The translations under genes were made by a program, and so were the position numbers. From assembly GCA_947486185.1 (NCBI GenBank), contig CANKTH010000028.1, forward strand, positions 1 to 47,733: a stretch of DNA of 47,733 bases, given 5' to 3'. Shown here piece after piece: positions 1 through 7,951 of this stretch. The stretch is from Deltaproteobacteria bacterium (GTDB lineage Bacteria > Myxococcota_A > UBA796 > SXON01). The notes under the pieces were generated by a model that was given only the letters and a program-made list of their open reading frames with translations, searched no databases and was not told the origin of the DNA. Each line of letters begins with the position of its first letter. The first letter of the stretch is position 1.

Positions 1-288
1 CGCGAGCACCCCGTCCGCAAACTCCGCGCCCAACGCCGGTACCTCGAGCGCGGGCACCGGCGACGCCAACGCCTCCAGCTCCGCCAGCACCTGATCGGCC
101 AGATCCACACCCCCGCTCGTCGCCCGCCGAAGCTCCGCCCCAAGCAACCGCGCCGCGGATACTTGTTGAAGCTCCAAGATTTCGAGATCGAGCTCCTCGG
201 CGCCGTCCATGGCGTGAAGGAGCTGGGTCTCGCGAGACGTGAGCATAGGATCCCAAGACGCGCGGGGCGCCGATTGATTCATGGCCAT
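1..288 (-). CDS. Partial protein of unknown function following the ECF sigma gene
   Basis: Only the first 96 codons are inside the window; the gene runs off the left edge. The start is ATG at 288, with a GGGGAGGG ribosome binding site about 8 bases upstream. A second in-frame ATG at 282 is also possible. The visible part is acidic and helix-rich (SRETQLLHAMDGAEELDLEI, then Leu/Ala/Glu-rich helices). It has no signal peptide and no membrane segment yet. It lies 39 bp downstream of the ECF sigma gene on the same strand, the usual position for an anti-sigma factor. However, the His-x3-Cys-x2-Cys zinc motif of ZAS anti-sigma factors is absent from the visible part. A regulator of the sigma factor is a reasonable guess from position only. 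Confidence 0.6.
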   Translation of the reverse strand, partial: MAMNQSAPRASWDPMLTSRETQLLHAMDGAEELDLEILELQQVSAARLLGAELRRATSGGVDLADQVLAELEALASPVPALEVPALGAEFADGVLA

Positions 289-327
289 CGCCACGCCCTC
301 CCCGATTTCGTCTGGGGCATCGACGCG

Positions 328-903
328 CTACCCGCTGAGGTCCTTCAACACGGCCTGCATCCGGCGACGTGCGTAAAAAAGCCGAGACATGACGGTACCT
401 TCTGGGATGTCCATCACGTCAGAGATTTCCTTGTAGGAGAGCCCCTCGACCTCACGCAGCAGGATAACCTGGCGTTGCTCCTCGGAGAGCTCGTCCATCG
501 CCGCAAAAATCTTGTCGCGAAGCTCCTTCCGCTGGAGGAGCTTCTGCGGGTTTTCCACATGGTGCAGCTCCATCAGGTTGCCGTCGTCGTCCCGATTGCC
601 TAGCGCCTCGTCGAAAGCTGAGGTCTTACGCCGCTTGGTCTTCCGGCAGTGGTCGATGGCCAGGTTGACCGCGATCCGGTAGAGCCAGGTGTAGAAGCTG
701 GACTCGATCCGAAAGTCCTTCAGGCTCTGGTAAGCCTTGATGAAGGCGTTCTGGGTGAGGTCCCGCGCGTCCTCGGCGTTGTGGAGCATGCCGTAGACCA
801 CGGCGTGGATCCGGTTCTGGTACCGCTCGACGATAGGTCGATAGGCATTTCGTTCCCCGGCGAGCACCCGGGTGATGAGCTCGGCGTCAGTCAGGTCATT
901 CAT
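328..903 (-). CDS. ECF (RpoE-like) RNA polymerase sigma factor
   Basis: The 191-residue product has the two-domain layout of group 4 sigma factors. Region 2 covers about residues 20-95 (AEDARDLTQNAFIKAYQSL, then FYTWLYRIAVNLAIDHCRK, the -10 binding and core-binding helices). Region 4 covers about residues 133-185 (LSYKEISDVMDIPEGTVMSR, a helix-turn-helix for the -35 element). A short charged linker joins them. Length is typical of the family. It would direct RNA polymerase to a specific promoter set. The start is ATG at 903. It is followed by an unrecognised gene (1-288) and preceded, 60 bp away, by an SDR enzyme gene on the same strand. The controlling signal cannot be deduced from the sequence. 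Confidence 0.93.
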   Translation of the reverse strand: MNDLTDAELITRVLAGERNAYRPIVERYQNRIHAVVYGMLHNAEDARDLTQNAFIKAYQSLKDFRIESSFYTWLYRIAVNLAIDHCRKTKRRKTSAFDEALGNRDDDGNLMELHHVENPQKLLQRKELRDKIFAAMDELSEEQRQVILLREVEGLSYKEISDVMDIPEGTVMSRLFYARRRMQAVLKDLSG

Positions 904-963
904 AGCCGGGGGAGCCTATCTCGCAGGTGTGTGCTTCGCCCGCGTCGGGCGCGAGATGCAGGA

Positions 964-1812
964 TCACACCCCGTAGATGAGCGAATCCGCACCGTCCCGG
1001 AAGTGACGCGGCTCCACGCCCGAGGCCAACGCGAGGGGGCGATGGTCGACCACGTCGTCCGTATCGAAGGTACGAATGACGTCAGGATGAAAGCCCGGAA
1101 CAAATCGTGCCATCCGCTCAGCCACGCTCACCGGGACCGGAAGCACCCGCACCTTCCGGTTGGCGCTGGCGGCGATCAGGTGGATGACCTCAGTGAGGCT
1201 CATCGCCTCGGGACCGCCCGAATCAAAGGCGTTGTTCCATCGTTCTTTCTGGACGAGGTTCAGGATGGCATTTGCGAAGTCGTGGACATGCACGGGTTGC
1301 CGGCGCTGTTTTCCGCTCCCGATGACCGGCACCACCGGCAGGTGGTAGATCAATCCGGTGAGCGTATGAAAAGACTCGCGGTGAGCTGGACGATGCTCGC
1401 CATGTATCGGTCCATACGGCGCGCACGGCCGCACGATGATCCAGGGCGCCTTGCCGGCGCGCACCCGCGCTTCGTCTTCGAGGCGAGAACGTGCGTAGGC
1501 GTTCTGCACCGGCCAGTGGACAACCGTGGAGGATAGATAGACCACGGGGATGCGCCAGCTCAAAATCGCATCGAGCATCCTACGGTTCTGCTCATGGGCG
1601 TCGTCTGCCATCACCTTGGCCGCGGCGTGAACCACGAGGTCCACCCCGGCCGGCGGGATCAACGTCCCCACGTCACCCTGCAGGCTCCTCACCCCCGAGA
1701 GCTGGAGCGGGGTGCGCCGCCAGAGCCCGATGACGTCATGGGAACGGCGCGCCGCCAACGTACAGAAATGAGCCCCCACAAAGGATGAGGCGCCAGTGAC
1801 GAGGACCTTCAT
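964..1812 (-). CDS. NAD(P)-dependent epimerase/dehydratase-like SDR protein
   Basis: The 282-residue product belongs to the extended short-chain dehydrogenase/reductase superfamily. It begins with the Rossmann motif VTGASSFVG (about residues 5-13). It also has a central YLSST strand holding the usual active-site serine, and the typical VRPCAPYGP and HVHDFANAI segments of nucleoside-sugar epimerase-like proteins. The expected YxxxK catalytic motif reads YARSR (about residues 126-130), so the catalytic lysine is replaced by arginine. It may therefore have altered activity or serve in binding. Substrate unknown. It lies upstream of, and in the same direction as, the ECF sigma gene (60 bp gap) and is divergent from the small membrane protein gene on its other side. 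Confidence 0.82.
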   Translation of the reverse strand: MKVLVTGASSFVGAHFCTLAARRSHDVIGLWRRTPLQLSGVRSLQGDVGTLIPPAGVDLVVHAAAKVMADDAHEQNRRMLDAILSWRIPVVYLSSTVVHWPVQNAYARSRLEDEARVRAGKAPWIIVRPCAPYGPIHGEHRPAHRESFHTLTGLIYHLPVVPVIGSGKQRRQPVHVHDFANAILNLVQKERWNNAFDSGGPEAMSLTEVIHLIAASANRKVRVLPVPVSVAERMARFVPGFHPDVIRTFDTDDVVDHRPLALASGVEPRHFRDGADSLIYGV

Positions 1813-1888
1813 TCCGACCGCCTAACGCGCCGGTCAGAGCGATCCGGTCAGGGCGCTGCGTGTGTCTGAGATCGGATATGAGGCCGCC

Positions 1889-2203
1889 GTGATCCAGAAG
1901 CTCCTCTCCCTCCTGTCAGGGTTCGGTCTCGTGAGCGCCTACATCGCCGGTTTGGCGGGCGTGTTCGTAGTCAGCAGCGTCGGCGCGCCCCTGGCGATGG
2001 CCGCGCGGATGTACCTGGGCGACCTGGAGCCCGAGACCCCGACCGTGGACTGGCCACTCTGGATCACGCTGATCCTGGGCATACTTCCGGTCCCCGCCCT
2101 GGTCACCCGCCGCTGGGGCCTCGCGGCAGCGTTGTCGCTGCCCTTCGCGGTGCTGCCCTATTACCAGCTTTATCGGCTGTACCTGGCCGCCGCACCCCGA
2201 TGA
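1889..2203 (+). CDS. Small integral membrane protein, unknown function
   Basis: A short hydrophobic protein of about 104 residues if it starts at GTG 1889, which has GAGG five bases upstream. A longer form from GTG 1862 would add nine residues (MSEIGYEAA). I prefer 1889 because the Lys-containing MIQKLLSLLSGFGL then leads directly into the first membrane segment. Three or four membrane segments are visible: residues about 8-35, 54-72 (LWITLILGILPVPALV) and 78-98 (GLAAALSLPFAVLPYYQLY). I recognise no family. Its stop overlaps the ATG of the Old Yellow Enzyme gene in an ATGA arrangement, so the two are probably translationally coupled. Confidence 0.65.
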   Translation: MIQKLLSLLSGFGLVSAYIAGLAGVFVVSSVGAPLAMAARMYLGDLEPETPTVDWPLWITLILGILPVPALVTRRWGLAAALSLPFAVLPYYQLYRLYLAAAPR

Positions 2204-3480
2204 GCCTGCTCTTCGCTCCGCTCGCTGTGGGTCACCAGCGTCTGCACAACCGTCTTTGGTTGCCGGCGATGGTGACCTGGCTCGCCGAGGCGGACGGCGA
2301 GGTGAACCGGGCGATACAGGACCGATACACGCGCTACGCTCGCGGCGGCGCGGGCATGATCGTGTTGGAAGCAATGGGCGTAAGGGATGTTTCATCGGGG
2401 CCACTGCTACGCATCTCCCACGACCGATACATCCCGGGCCTGAAGGCGCTCGCGACGGCGATCCACGAGCACGGGCGCGCGGCGGGCCCCGAAGGGGTGG
2501 GGAGGACCCTGGTCGTGCCTCAGATCATCGACTTCTTGAAGATCGCCCGACGAGACCCGACCCGGGCGCTCGCGCGGCTGGAGTCCCACTACCCCGGGTG
2601 CGCCACGTGGGACGAAGACCGCCTGCGGGCGACGCTGACGCCGCGAGAATGGCGGGACTACGCCTGTGGTTACCGGCAACAGATCGAAGATCTCACCGTC
2701 GAGGAGATCGAGCACCTGCCAGGCTATTTCGCGGCCGCCGCCGCGCGCGCCCAGGAGGCCGGTTTCGACGGGGTAGAGCTTCACTTCACCCACGCCTACA
2801 CCCTCGCGAGCTTCCTCTCCGCCACCAACCAGCGCACCGACGCCTACGGCGGCACCTTGGAGAACCGCCTTCGCCTGCCGCTCGCGGTGCTCCGGGCGGC
2901 GATCGCCGCGGTGGCGCCCCCGTTCCTGGTCGGGCTCCGGCTCACCGGAAGTGACGACGTGCCCGGAGGGACTCAGGTCGACGAAGCCGCCTGGTTCGCC
3001 GTGGAGCTCGCCCGCGCCGGCGCCGCGTTCGTGTCGGTGAGCCGGGGTGGCCGCTTCGAAGACGCACGACGACCGCCGGTCGGACACGCCGCCTACCCCT
3101 ACACCGGGCCCTCCGGTGAACGGTGTATGCCGGGTCCCCGCGAACCATTCGGTTGTAACCTCACGCTGCCGGCGACCATTCGCCGCGCCCTCCGCGCGGC
3201 CGGACTGGACACCCCGGTGGTTGGCGCGGGGCGTATCAACCACGTCGAAGTAGCCGAAGCAGCCCTACAACGTGGCGATTGTGATGTGATCGGCATGGCA
3301 CGCGGCCTGCTCGCCGACCCGGACTGGCCCCACAAGATCGCGGAAGGAAAGCCCGAAACGGTGAATTACTGCCGATACACCAACGTGTGTGAAGCCCTCG
3401 ACCAACGCCACCTGCCGGTACGTTGCCAGCTCTGGATGAAGCGTCCGGAGGGCGGCTTACATCCTCCGGAGCGCCGATGA
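2200..3480 (+). CDS. Old Yellow Enzyme family NADH:flavin oxidoreductase
   Basis: The 426-residue FMN-dependent TIM-barrel oxidoreductase matches the N-terminal half of 2,4-dienoyl-CoA reductase-like enzymes. Characteristic pieces are the opening NRLWLPAM, the active-site strand GFDGVELHFTHAYTLASFLS, NQRTDAYGGTLENRLR, and the phosphate-binding end PVVGAGRI...DVIGMARGLLADPDWP. It lacks the C-terminal FAD/NAD domains of full-length dienoyl-CoA reductases. The iron-sulfur region near residues 388-406 reads CRYTNVC, then 11 residues, then C. In relatives with a [4Fe-4S] cluster the motif is CxxCxxxC or CxYCNVC, so one ligand appears to be threonine here. Substrate unknown; the acyl thioesterase gene overlapping its stop suggests fatty-acyl metabolism. 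Confidence 0.88.
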   Translation: MSLLFAPLAVGHQRLHNRLWLPAMVTWLAEADGEVNRAIQDRYTRYARGGAGMIVLEAMGVRDVSSGPLLRISHDRYIPGLKALATAIHEHGRAAGPEGVGRTLVVPQIIDFLKIARRDPTRALARLESHYPGCATWDEDRLRATLTPREWRDYACGYRQQIEDLTVEEIEHLPGYFAAAAARAQEAGFDGVELHFTHAYTLASFLSATNQRTDAYGGTLENRLRLPLAVLRAAIAAVAPPFLVGLRLTGSDDVPGGTQVDEAAWFAVELARAGAAFVSVSRGGRFEDARRPPVGHAAYPYTGPSGERCMPGPREPFGCNLTLPATIRRALRAAGLDTPVVGAGRINHVEVAEAALQRGDCDVIGMARGLLADPDWPHKIAEGKPETVNYCRYTNVCEALDQRHLPVRCQLWMKRPEGGLHPPERR

Positions 3481-4280
3481 GCCGGGTAGTCGACCACCCT
3501 CTGGCGGTGCCCCGTTATGCCTGCTCGCCCCGTGAGGTGGTACGGGCGGGCGCGCTCTGGCGCCTCGTTCAGGAGGCCGCGGTGCTCGACTCGACCGTGT
3601 GCGCGTGGCCCCCTTCCCGGTACCGGGCCGAGGGCACAAGCTTCATCGTCCGTGCGCTCCATGGGGTACACCACCGTGAGCTCAGCTGGGGAGAGCCGGT
3701 AGTCGGGCGAACCTGGATCGAGGCCACTCAGCGAGACATCATCTTCGACCGTAGAACCGACATTCTCGTGACACATGATACTCACTGCTCGCCCGTGCTC
3801 TCGACCGAGGTCCGCTGGATCTTCGTGAGCGCCGGGCGACCCTCCCGTGCCCCGGCAGCGCTCCTCGACAACTTCGGGAGTCATGCCGGGCCGCCGCTGC
3901 CCCGACCCGAACCAGGCGACGCGGGCCACGAGCCCCTGGCCGAGTGGTCCATGACGCCCGCGTTCACCGACATGGATCCGCTGGGCCACAGCAACCACCC
4001 CCGGTACCTCGACTGGGCGGACGAGCTCATCTCCCGTTGGCTGCACCGGGCGGGCGTCGATCCCGCCGGCCTGATCCCTCGGGTGGACCGGGTCGATTAC
4101 CGGGTCGGCGCGGTCGCCACCGACACAGTCACGCTGACGCTGACCCGGGTCGCGGCGCTCTCCGCCGGAGGACGCTTTCAGATACGATTTGTGCGGCAGG
4201 ACGGCGTCCTGCTCGCGCAAGCGGAGCTCGACCGCGAGCATACGACCGTCCATCTCGGCACCCTCACCGGACCGAGCTGA
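3477..4280 (+). CDS. Acyl-ACP/acyl-CoA thioesterase, double hotdog type
   Basis: The 267-residue product has two hotdog halves, as in plant FatA/FatB-like and bacterial acyl-ACP thioesterases that release free fatty acid from the thioester. The first half (about residues 8-130) has the long-helix start GALWRLVQEAAVLDS and the strand IVRALHGVHHRELSWGEPV. The second (about 155-260) has the signature DMDPLGHSNHPRYLDWADE, matching the D-x-N-H-x-N-N-x-x-Y region of the family. I chose ATG 3477 rather than the in-frame ATG 54 bases upstream because it overlaps the previous stop (ATGA) and has GGAG six bases before it. The overlap indicates coupling with the Old Yellow Enzyme gene. Confidence 0.85.
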   Translation: MSRVVDHPLAVPRYACSPREVVRAGALWRLVQEAAVLDSTVCAWPPSRYRAEGTSFIVRALHGVHHRELSWGEPVVGRTWIEATQRDIIFDRRTDILVTHDTHCSPVLSTEVRWIFVSAGRPSRAPAALLDNFGSHAGPPLPRPEPGDAGHEPLAEWSMTPAFTDMDPLGHSNHPRYLDWADELISRWLHRAGVDPAGLIPRVDRVDYRVGAVATDTVTLTLTRVAALSAGGRFQIRFVRQDGVLLAQAELDREHTTVHLGTLTGPS

Positions 4281-4304
4281 CCGCGAAGGAGTAGCCGAAA
4301 GACG

Positions 4305-5153
4305 ATGCCGAAAAAAGCGCCCGTGATCGAAACAGGGGAGGTCGTTGAGACCGTAGGGAAACGGGTTCGGGTGCGCGTAGGCGACGCGCTCCGTGTGCTG
4401 CCCTTCCGAGGCGTTCAGGTCGTGGTCGGCGACCGTGTCGGTCTGTCTGACGGGGTCGTCGTTTCCCATGAGCCCCGCCGGACCATACTCCTCCGCGCGG
4501 GCGAGATCATGGACCGCCTGATCTGCGCCAACGCGACCCTCCTGATCTCGGTCAACGCCAGCATGGACCCTCCGTTTCGTACCGGGCTCGTCGATCGCCT
4601 CCTGGTGACCGCCTCAATAGCCGGGTTGGATCCGGCGATCCTACTGAACAAGTGCGATCTGGGGATGCCTGAGCACGTCCTGGAGCGAATGGCCTACTAC
4701 GAAGCCCTCGAGATCCCGATCTTCCTCGTGTCCGCCACCCAACAGAAGGGCCTGGAGACGTTACGCGAGAGACTCAAGGGGGAGACGGCCGTGTTCGTGG
4801 GCCACTCCGGTGTTGGGAAGACGAGCCTGATGAAAGCCTTGATCCCTGGGATCGAGCGGGAGGTCGGCGAGCTTGATGCTTGGGGGCGCGGGCGACACAC
4901 CACCACCTCCACCGCCCTCCGCGACCTGCCCGACGGGGGGCGCATCATCGACATTCCCGGAGTTCGGGAGTTCGGTATTGGTAACCTGACCCGGTCAGAG
5001 CTACGCCAACACTTCCCCGAGTTGGCGCCGCTCAGGTGTAAGTATCACAACTGCGCCCACGACCGCGATGACGGCTGTATCGCGGAGGACCACTGCGACG
5101 CCGAGCGGCTGGACTCCTACCGAAAGCTGCTCAGCGAGCTTGAACGCAGCTGA
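4305..5153 (+). CDS. rsgA: Ribosome small subunit-dependent GTPase A (RsgA)
   Basis: The 282-residue circularly permuted GTPase helps 30S ribosomal subunit maturation. An N-terminal OB-fold (about residues 10-65) is followed by the G domain in permuted order: NKCD (G4, about 105-108), GHSGVGKTS (G1/P-loop, about 166-174), the switch region TTTSTALRDL, and DIPG (G3). The C-terminal zinc-binding segment is CKYHNCAHDRDDGC (about 246-259). Length and all motifs fit the family. The gene lies 24 bp after the thioesterase stop, probably in the same transcript, although a housekeeping role is expected. A palindromic hairpin after its stop probably ends transcription. Confidence 0.96.
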   Translation: MPKKAPVIETGEVVETVGKRVRVRVGDALRVLPFRGVQVVVGDRVGLSDGVVVSHEPRRTILLRAGEIMDRLICANATLLISVNASMDPPFRTGLVDRLLVTASIAGLDPAILLNKCDLGMPEHVLERMAYYEALEIPIFLVSATQQKGLETLRERLKGETAVFVGHSGVGKTSLMKALIPGIEREVGELDAWGRGRHTTTSTALRDLPDGGRIIDIPGVREFGIGNLTRSELRQHFPELAPLRCKYHNCAHDRDDGCIAEDHCDAERLDSYRKLLSELERS

Positions 5154-5159
5154 ACGCCC

Positions 5160-5173
5160 GGGAGGCGCCTCCC
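5160..5173. terminator. Bidirectional terminator-like palindrome between convergent genes
   Basis: GGGAGGCGCCTCCC is a perfect 14-base palindrome lying between the rsgA stop (5153) and the stop of the convergent serine hydrolase gene (5177). It can fold as a GGGAG/CTCCC stem with a GCGC loop, followed by CCCCTT on the plus strand. There is no strong T-run, so termination is inferred from position and symmetry. Confidence 0.5.
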
Positions 5174-5176
5174 CCT

Positions 5177-6844
5177 TCAACGTGCCGGTGCTCGCCCCAC
5201 CGGACCCGCGACACGCGCCCGGCGCAACGCGGCGTCGAAGGCGATCCGGTCGAATCCATTCCCGATACCTAGGTTGGGCGGCGGGGGCGGCGGATCCTCC
5301 ACCGGGGTGTCCTCCGCGACCCGGGTCATGACAAACGCTCGGTTCCGGGCGTACAACGAGATGGTGCCGTCGTTGCCGTCGATGAAGGTGAGATCGTACT
5401 GGGCCCCGTCGATCGTGACATAGTAGAGGTCGTCGCTGACCTGGTAGAGCAGGCTGTCCACTCGATACCCGAGCTGGTTGAGGAAGGGGAAATCGACGTG
5501 CAGGCCGTCAGGCTCCAGGGTCACCACCATCTCGCCGACGTTGTAAGCGTCATTATGGGTGCCGACGTGTGCCGACATGGCGGCCGGGTCGATAGGGTCG
5601 GCTGGGGGCGCGGCCGCGGGGCCGGGCAGGTCACACGCCGCCGTCATCGCCGCGAGGACCGACTGGCCGAAAGAATCGCCGTAGCCGTTGGACAAGATGG
5701 AGATCGCGCAGTCCTGCTCGGGGAGCAGGTAGAAGGCCGAGGTGTAGGACAGCGTGTTGCCCCCGTGCTCCCAGAGCGGAACCGCGTAGTAGTCTGATCC
5801 CGCGTTGAAGCCTGGATAGACCATCAGGCCGTAGCCATAGTTCCCGTCGTAGGGGTTGGGGTAGTCAAACCCGGTCTGGGCAGAGACCAGCGCGAGCCGG
5901 GAGTCTTCGGACAACACCGCCAGATGCCCATGCATCAAGAAGTCGGCGAAGGCCAGCATCTGCGTCGGCGTCGACCACGCCAGCCCTGCCGGACGCGCCC
6001 AGCCCGGGTCCGGCACATCCTCCAGCGCGACACGGCCTTCGGTCCAGCGGTTGCTCCCAACGTCGCTCATCCCATAGCCGTACCCGAGCGCGTAGTCCCC
6101 GTCGGCCTCCACCTCCGTCCGCCGCAGGAAGCTGCGGTCCATCCCCAAGGGGCGAAACACGTCTTCCACCATCAGGTCGGGATAGAAGCGCGTGTCGAGG
6201 CGCTCCGCCACGGCGCCAGCGAGTACGAAATTCGGGTTGGAGTAGTTCCAGAACTCGCCGGCCGGGTTCATCGCCCAGAGGTACTCAGCATAGAATCCGT
6301 TGGTGATCGACTGGAGCTCCGTGTCATCGGCGCTCCCGGCCCAGTCAAGCCAATCGTAGAGCCCGCCCTGGTGGCTCAGGAGCTGGTGGAGCGTGGCGGT
6401 GTCGTCCCACTCGGGGGTAAGCAGGAACTCAAAGTCAGGCAGCGCCGCGTCGACCGTGGTGTCGAGGCCGACAAGCCCGGCGTCCACCTTCTGTAATAGG
6501 GCGGTCGCGGTCATCATCTTCGTGGTCGAACCGATCTGGAAGAGGGTGGTGCTGTCCACCGGGATCTCCGCGTCCGGGTCCCGGGTACCGGCCGCCCAGG
6601 ACCAGAGCAGCACGCCGTCTTTGGAGATGGCAATCGACGCCGCCGTCGCGAGCGAAGCATCCAGATCCGCCCGTATGGCCGCCTTGACGGGATCCCATCG
6701 CGGGTCGGCGGTGGTGTCCCCGGTGTCCGTAGTGCCGGTGTCGTCGGCCGGCGTGGTGCCCGTGTCGTCGGTGACGTCCGCAGCGGTATCATCGTCGGCC
6801 AACTTGATGTTTCCGTCGGCACACGCGAGAAGCAGCAACAACAT
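5177..6844 (-). CDS. Exported serine hydrolase lipoprotein (beta-lactamase class C fold)
   Basis: The 555-residue product has the three active-site motifs of the class C beta-lactamase/D-alanyl-D-alanine carboxypeptidase fold: S106-T-T-K109, Y201-S-N203 and H360-G-G362. The domain covers about residues 50-400. A C-terminal beta-rich part (about 420-520) and a proline-rich tail follow. The N-terminus is a very short lipoprotein signal, MLLLLLAC, with the lipobox Cys at position 8. It is followed by an Asp/Thr/Gly-rich linker (about 17-47) of a kind common in myxobacterial exported proteins. An in-frame TAG lies 12 codons upstream with no ATG, GTG or TTG between. Most likely a periplasmic or surface esterase/peptidase; antibiotic resistance is not implied. 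Confidence 0.87.
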   Translation of the reverse strand: MLLLLLACADGNIKLADDDTAADVTDDTGTTPADDTGTTDTGDTTADPRWDPVKAAIRADLDASLATAASIAISKDGVLLWSWAAGTRDPDAEIPVDSTTLFQIGSTTKMMTATALLQKVDAGLVGLDTTVDAALPDFEFLLTPEWDDTATLHQLLSHQGGLYDWLDWAGSADDTELQSITNGFYAEYLWAMNPAGEFWNYSNPNFVLAGAVAERLDTRFYPDLMVEDVFRPLGMDRSFLRRTEVEADGDYALGYGYGMSDVGSNRWTEGRVALEDVPDPGWARPAGLAWSTPTQMLAFADFLMHGHLAVLSEDSRLALVSAQTGFDYPNPYDGNYGYGLMVYPGFNAGSDYYAVPLWEHGGNTLSYTSAFYLLPEQDCAISILSNGYGDSFGQSVLAAMTAACDLPGPAAAPPADPIDPAAMSAHVGTHNDAYNVGEMVVTLEPDGLHVDFPFLNQLGYRVDSLLYQVSDDLYYVTIDGAQYDLTFIDGNDGTISLYARNRAFVMTRVAEDTPVEDPPPPPPNLGIGNGFDRIAFDAALRRARVAGPVGRAPAR

Positions 6845-6890
6845 GAGGACCCCGGAGCGCAGGCGGTCAGCGCGCCCCTAAGGTGGCCGC

Positions 6891-7886
6891 TCACACAACG
6901 TCGTCAACCCCCAGGTCCATGCTGAGCACCAACTTTCCGAAAACTTCGCGCCGCTCCAACAGCCCGTGGGCCTCGCGGATCCGTGACATCGGCAGCACGC
7001 GATCCACCACCGGGCGAATCCGCCCAGCGCGCACCTCGGCCCACGCCTGCTCCATCTCCCCGCTCGATCCCATGGTAGACCCCAACAGGGAGAGCTGCTT
7101 GAAGAACAAAGCTTGAAGGTTGATCTCCACCTTCGAGCCGCTGGTGGCGCCACAGCAGACCAGCCTCCCACCCCATGCCAGGGCCGAGACCGAAGAACGC
7201 CAACTCGCCTGCCCAACGCACTCCACCACCACGTCAAACTGGCCACGAAGGCCGGGATCGTCGTAGGCGTGCGGCACCGCACCAAGGCCGGCAACGCGCT
7301 CCCGGCGCTCCGGGGTCGAGGCCGTCGCGTGGACCTCCGCGCCCCACAGTCGCGCGATCTGGATCGCCATCACCCCGACGCCGCTGCCGCCCGCTTGGAC
7401 AAGCACCCGTTCACCCCGTCGGAGCGCGGCCCGCCCCACGAGCATGTGCCAGGCGGTCAACAAGGTCAGCGGGAGAGCGGCGGCTTCGGCGTCGCTCAGG
7501 TGGTCGGGCACGTCGAGGCAGTGCCAGGCGGGCACCACCAGCCGAGTGACACACCCGCCGTCAGAGTTTTCACCCCGGATCCGAAACTCACTACAACGAT
7601 CCTGCATACCCGTGATACATCTCGAGCACGACCCGCATCCCCAGCTCGGGTGCAGCACGACCCGGCGCCCGCCCACACGCCCAGCGACATCGCTCCCGGG
7701 GATGCGCGGGAGGTGAAAGTCATGGCCCGGAACCCCTCGGCGAACCCAGAGATCGAGGTGGTTGAGCGCCACATGGCTCACCTCCACCTCGACCTCGCCT
7801 GGGCCCGGTGAAACATCGTCCAAGCGCTCATGTTTCAGCGCTTCGACACCTCCGTGCTGGCGGACGACAACAGCGACGCGGGACAA
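6891..7886 (-). CDS. Zinc-type medium-chain dehydrogenase/quinone oxidoreductase
   Basis: The 331-residue member of the MDR superfamily has a GroES-like N-terminal half and a Rossmann half with AGGSGVG (about residues 164-170) for NAD(P)H. The structural zinc set CGSCSRCITGMQDRC (C-x2-C-x2-C-x7-C) is complete. The usual catalytic-zinc cysteine position reads LNHLDLW, so the catalytic zinc site is incomplete and a reductase-like role is likelier than classical alcohol dehydrogenase activity. About a dozen residues between GSDVAGRV and the zinc loop seem shorter than usual. The start is TTG at 7886, supported by GGAGG four bases upstream. The gene is divergent from the acyl-CoA ligase gene at 7952. 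Substrate unknown. Confidence 0.85.
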   Translation of the reverse strand: MSRVAVVVRQHGGVEALKHERLDDVSPGPGEVEVEVSHVALNHLDLWVRRGVPGHDFHLPRIPGSDVAGRVGGRRVVLHPSWGCGSCSRCITGMQDRCSEFRIRGENSDGGCVTRLVVPAWHCLDVPDHLSDAEAAALPLTLLTAWHMLVGRAALRRGERVLVQAGGSGVGVMAIQIARLWGAEVHATASTPERRERVAGLGAVPHAYDDPGLRGQFDVVVECVGQASWRSSVSALAWGGRLVCCGATSGSKVEINLQALFFKQLSLLGSTMGSSGEMEQAWAEVRAGRIRPVVDRVLPMSRIREAHGLLERREVFGKLVLSMDLGVDDVV

Positions 7887-7951
7887 GAGGCCTCCGAAGC
7901 GACGTGCCCACGCATTTCGGGATAATGGCTGGGCCGCCCCGCGAGAGTAAG

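Noticed and set aside
5177..6844. Antibiotic-resistance beta-lactamase
   Set aside because: The SxxK/YxN/HxG set is shared by many esterases and peptidases; the lipoprotein form and C-terminal extension are unlike class C resistance enzymes.
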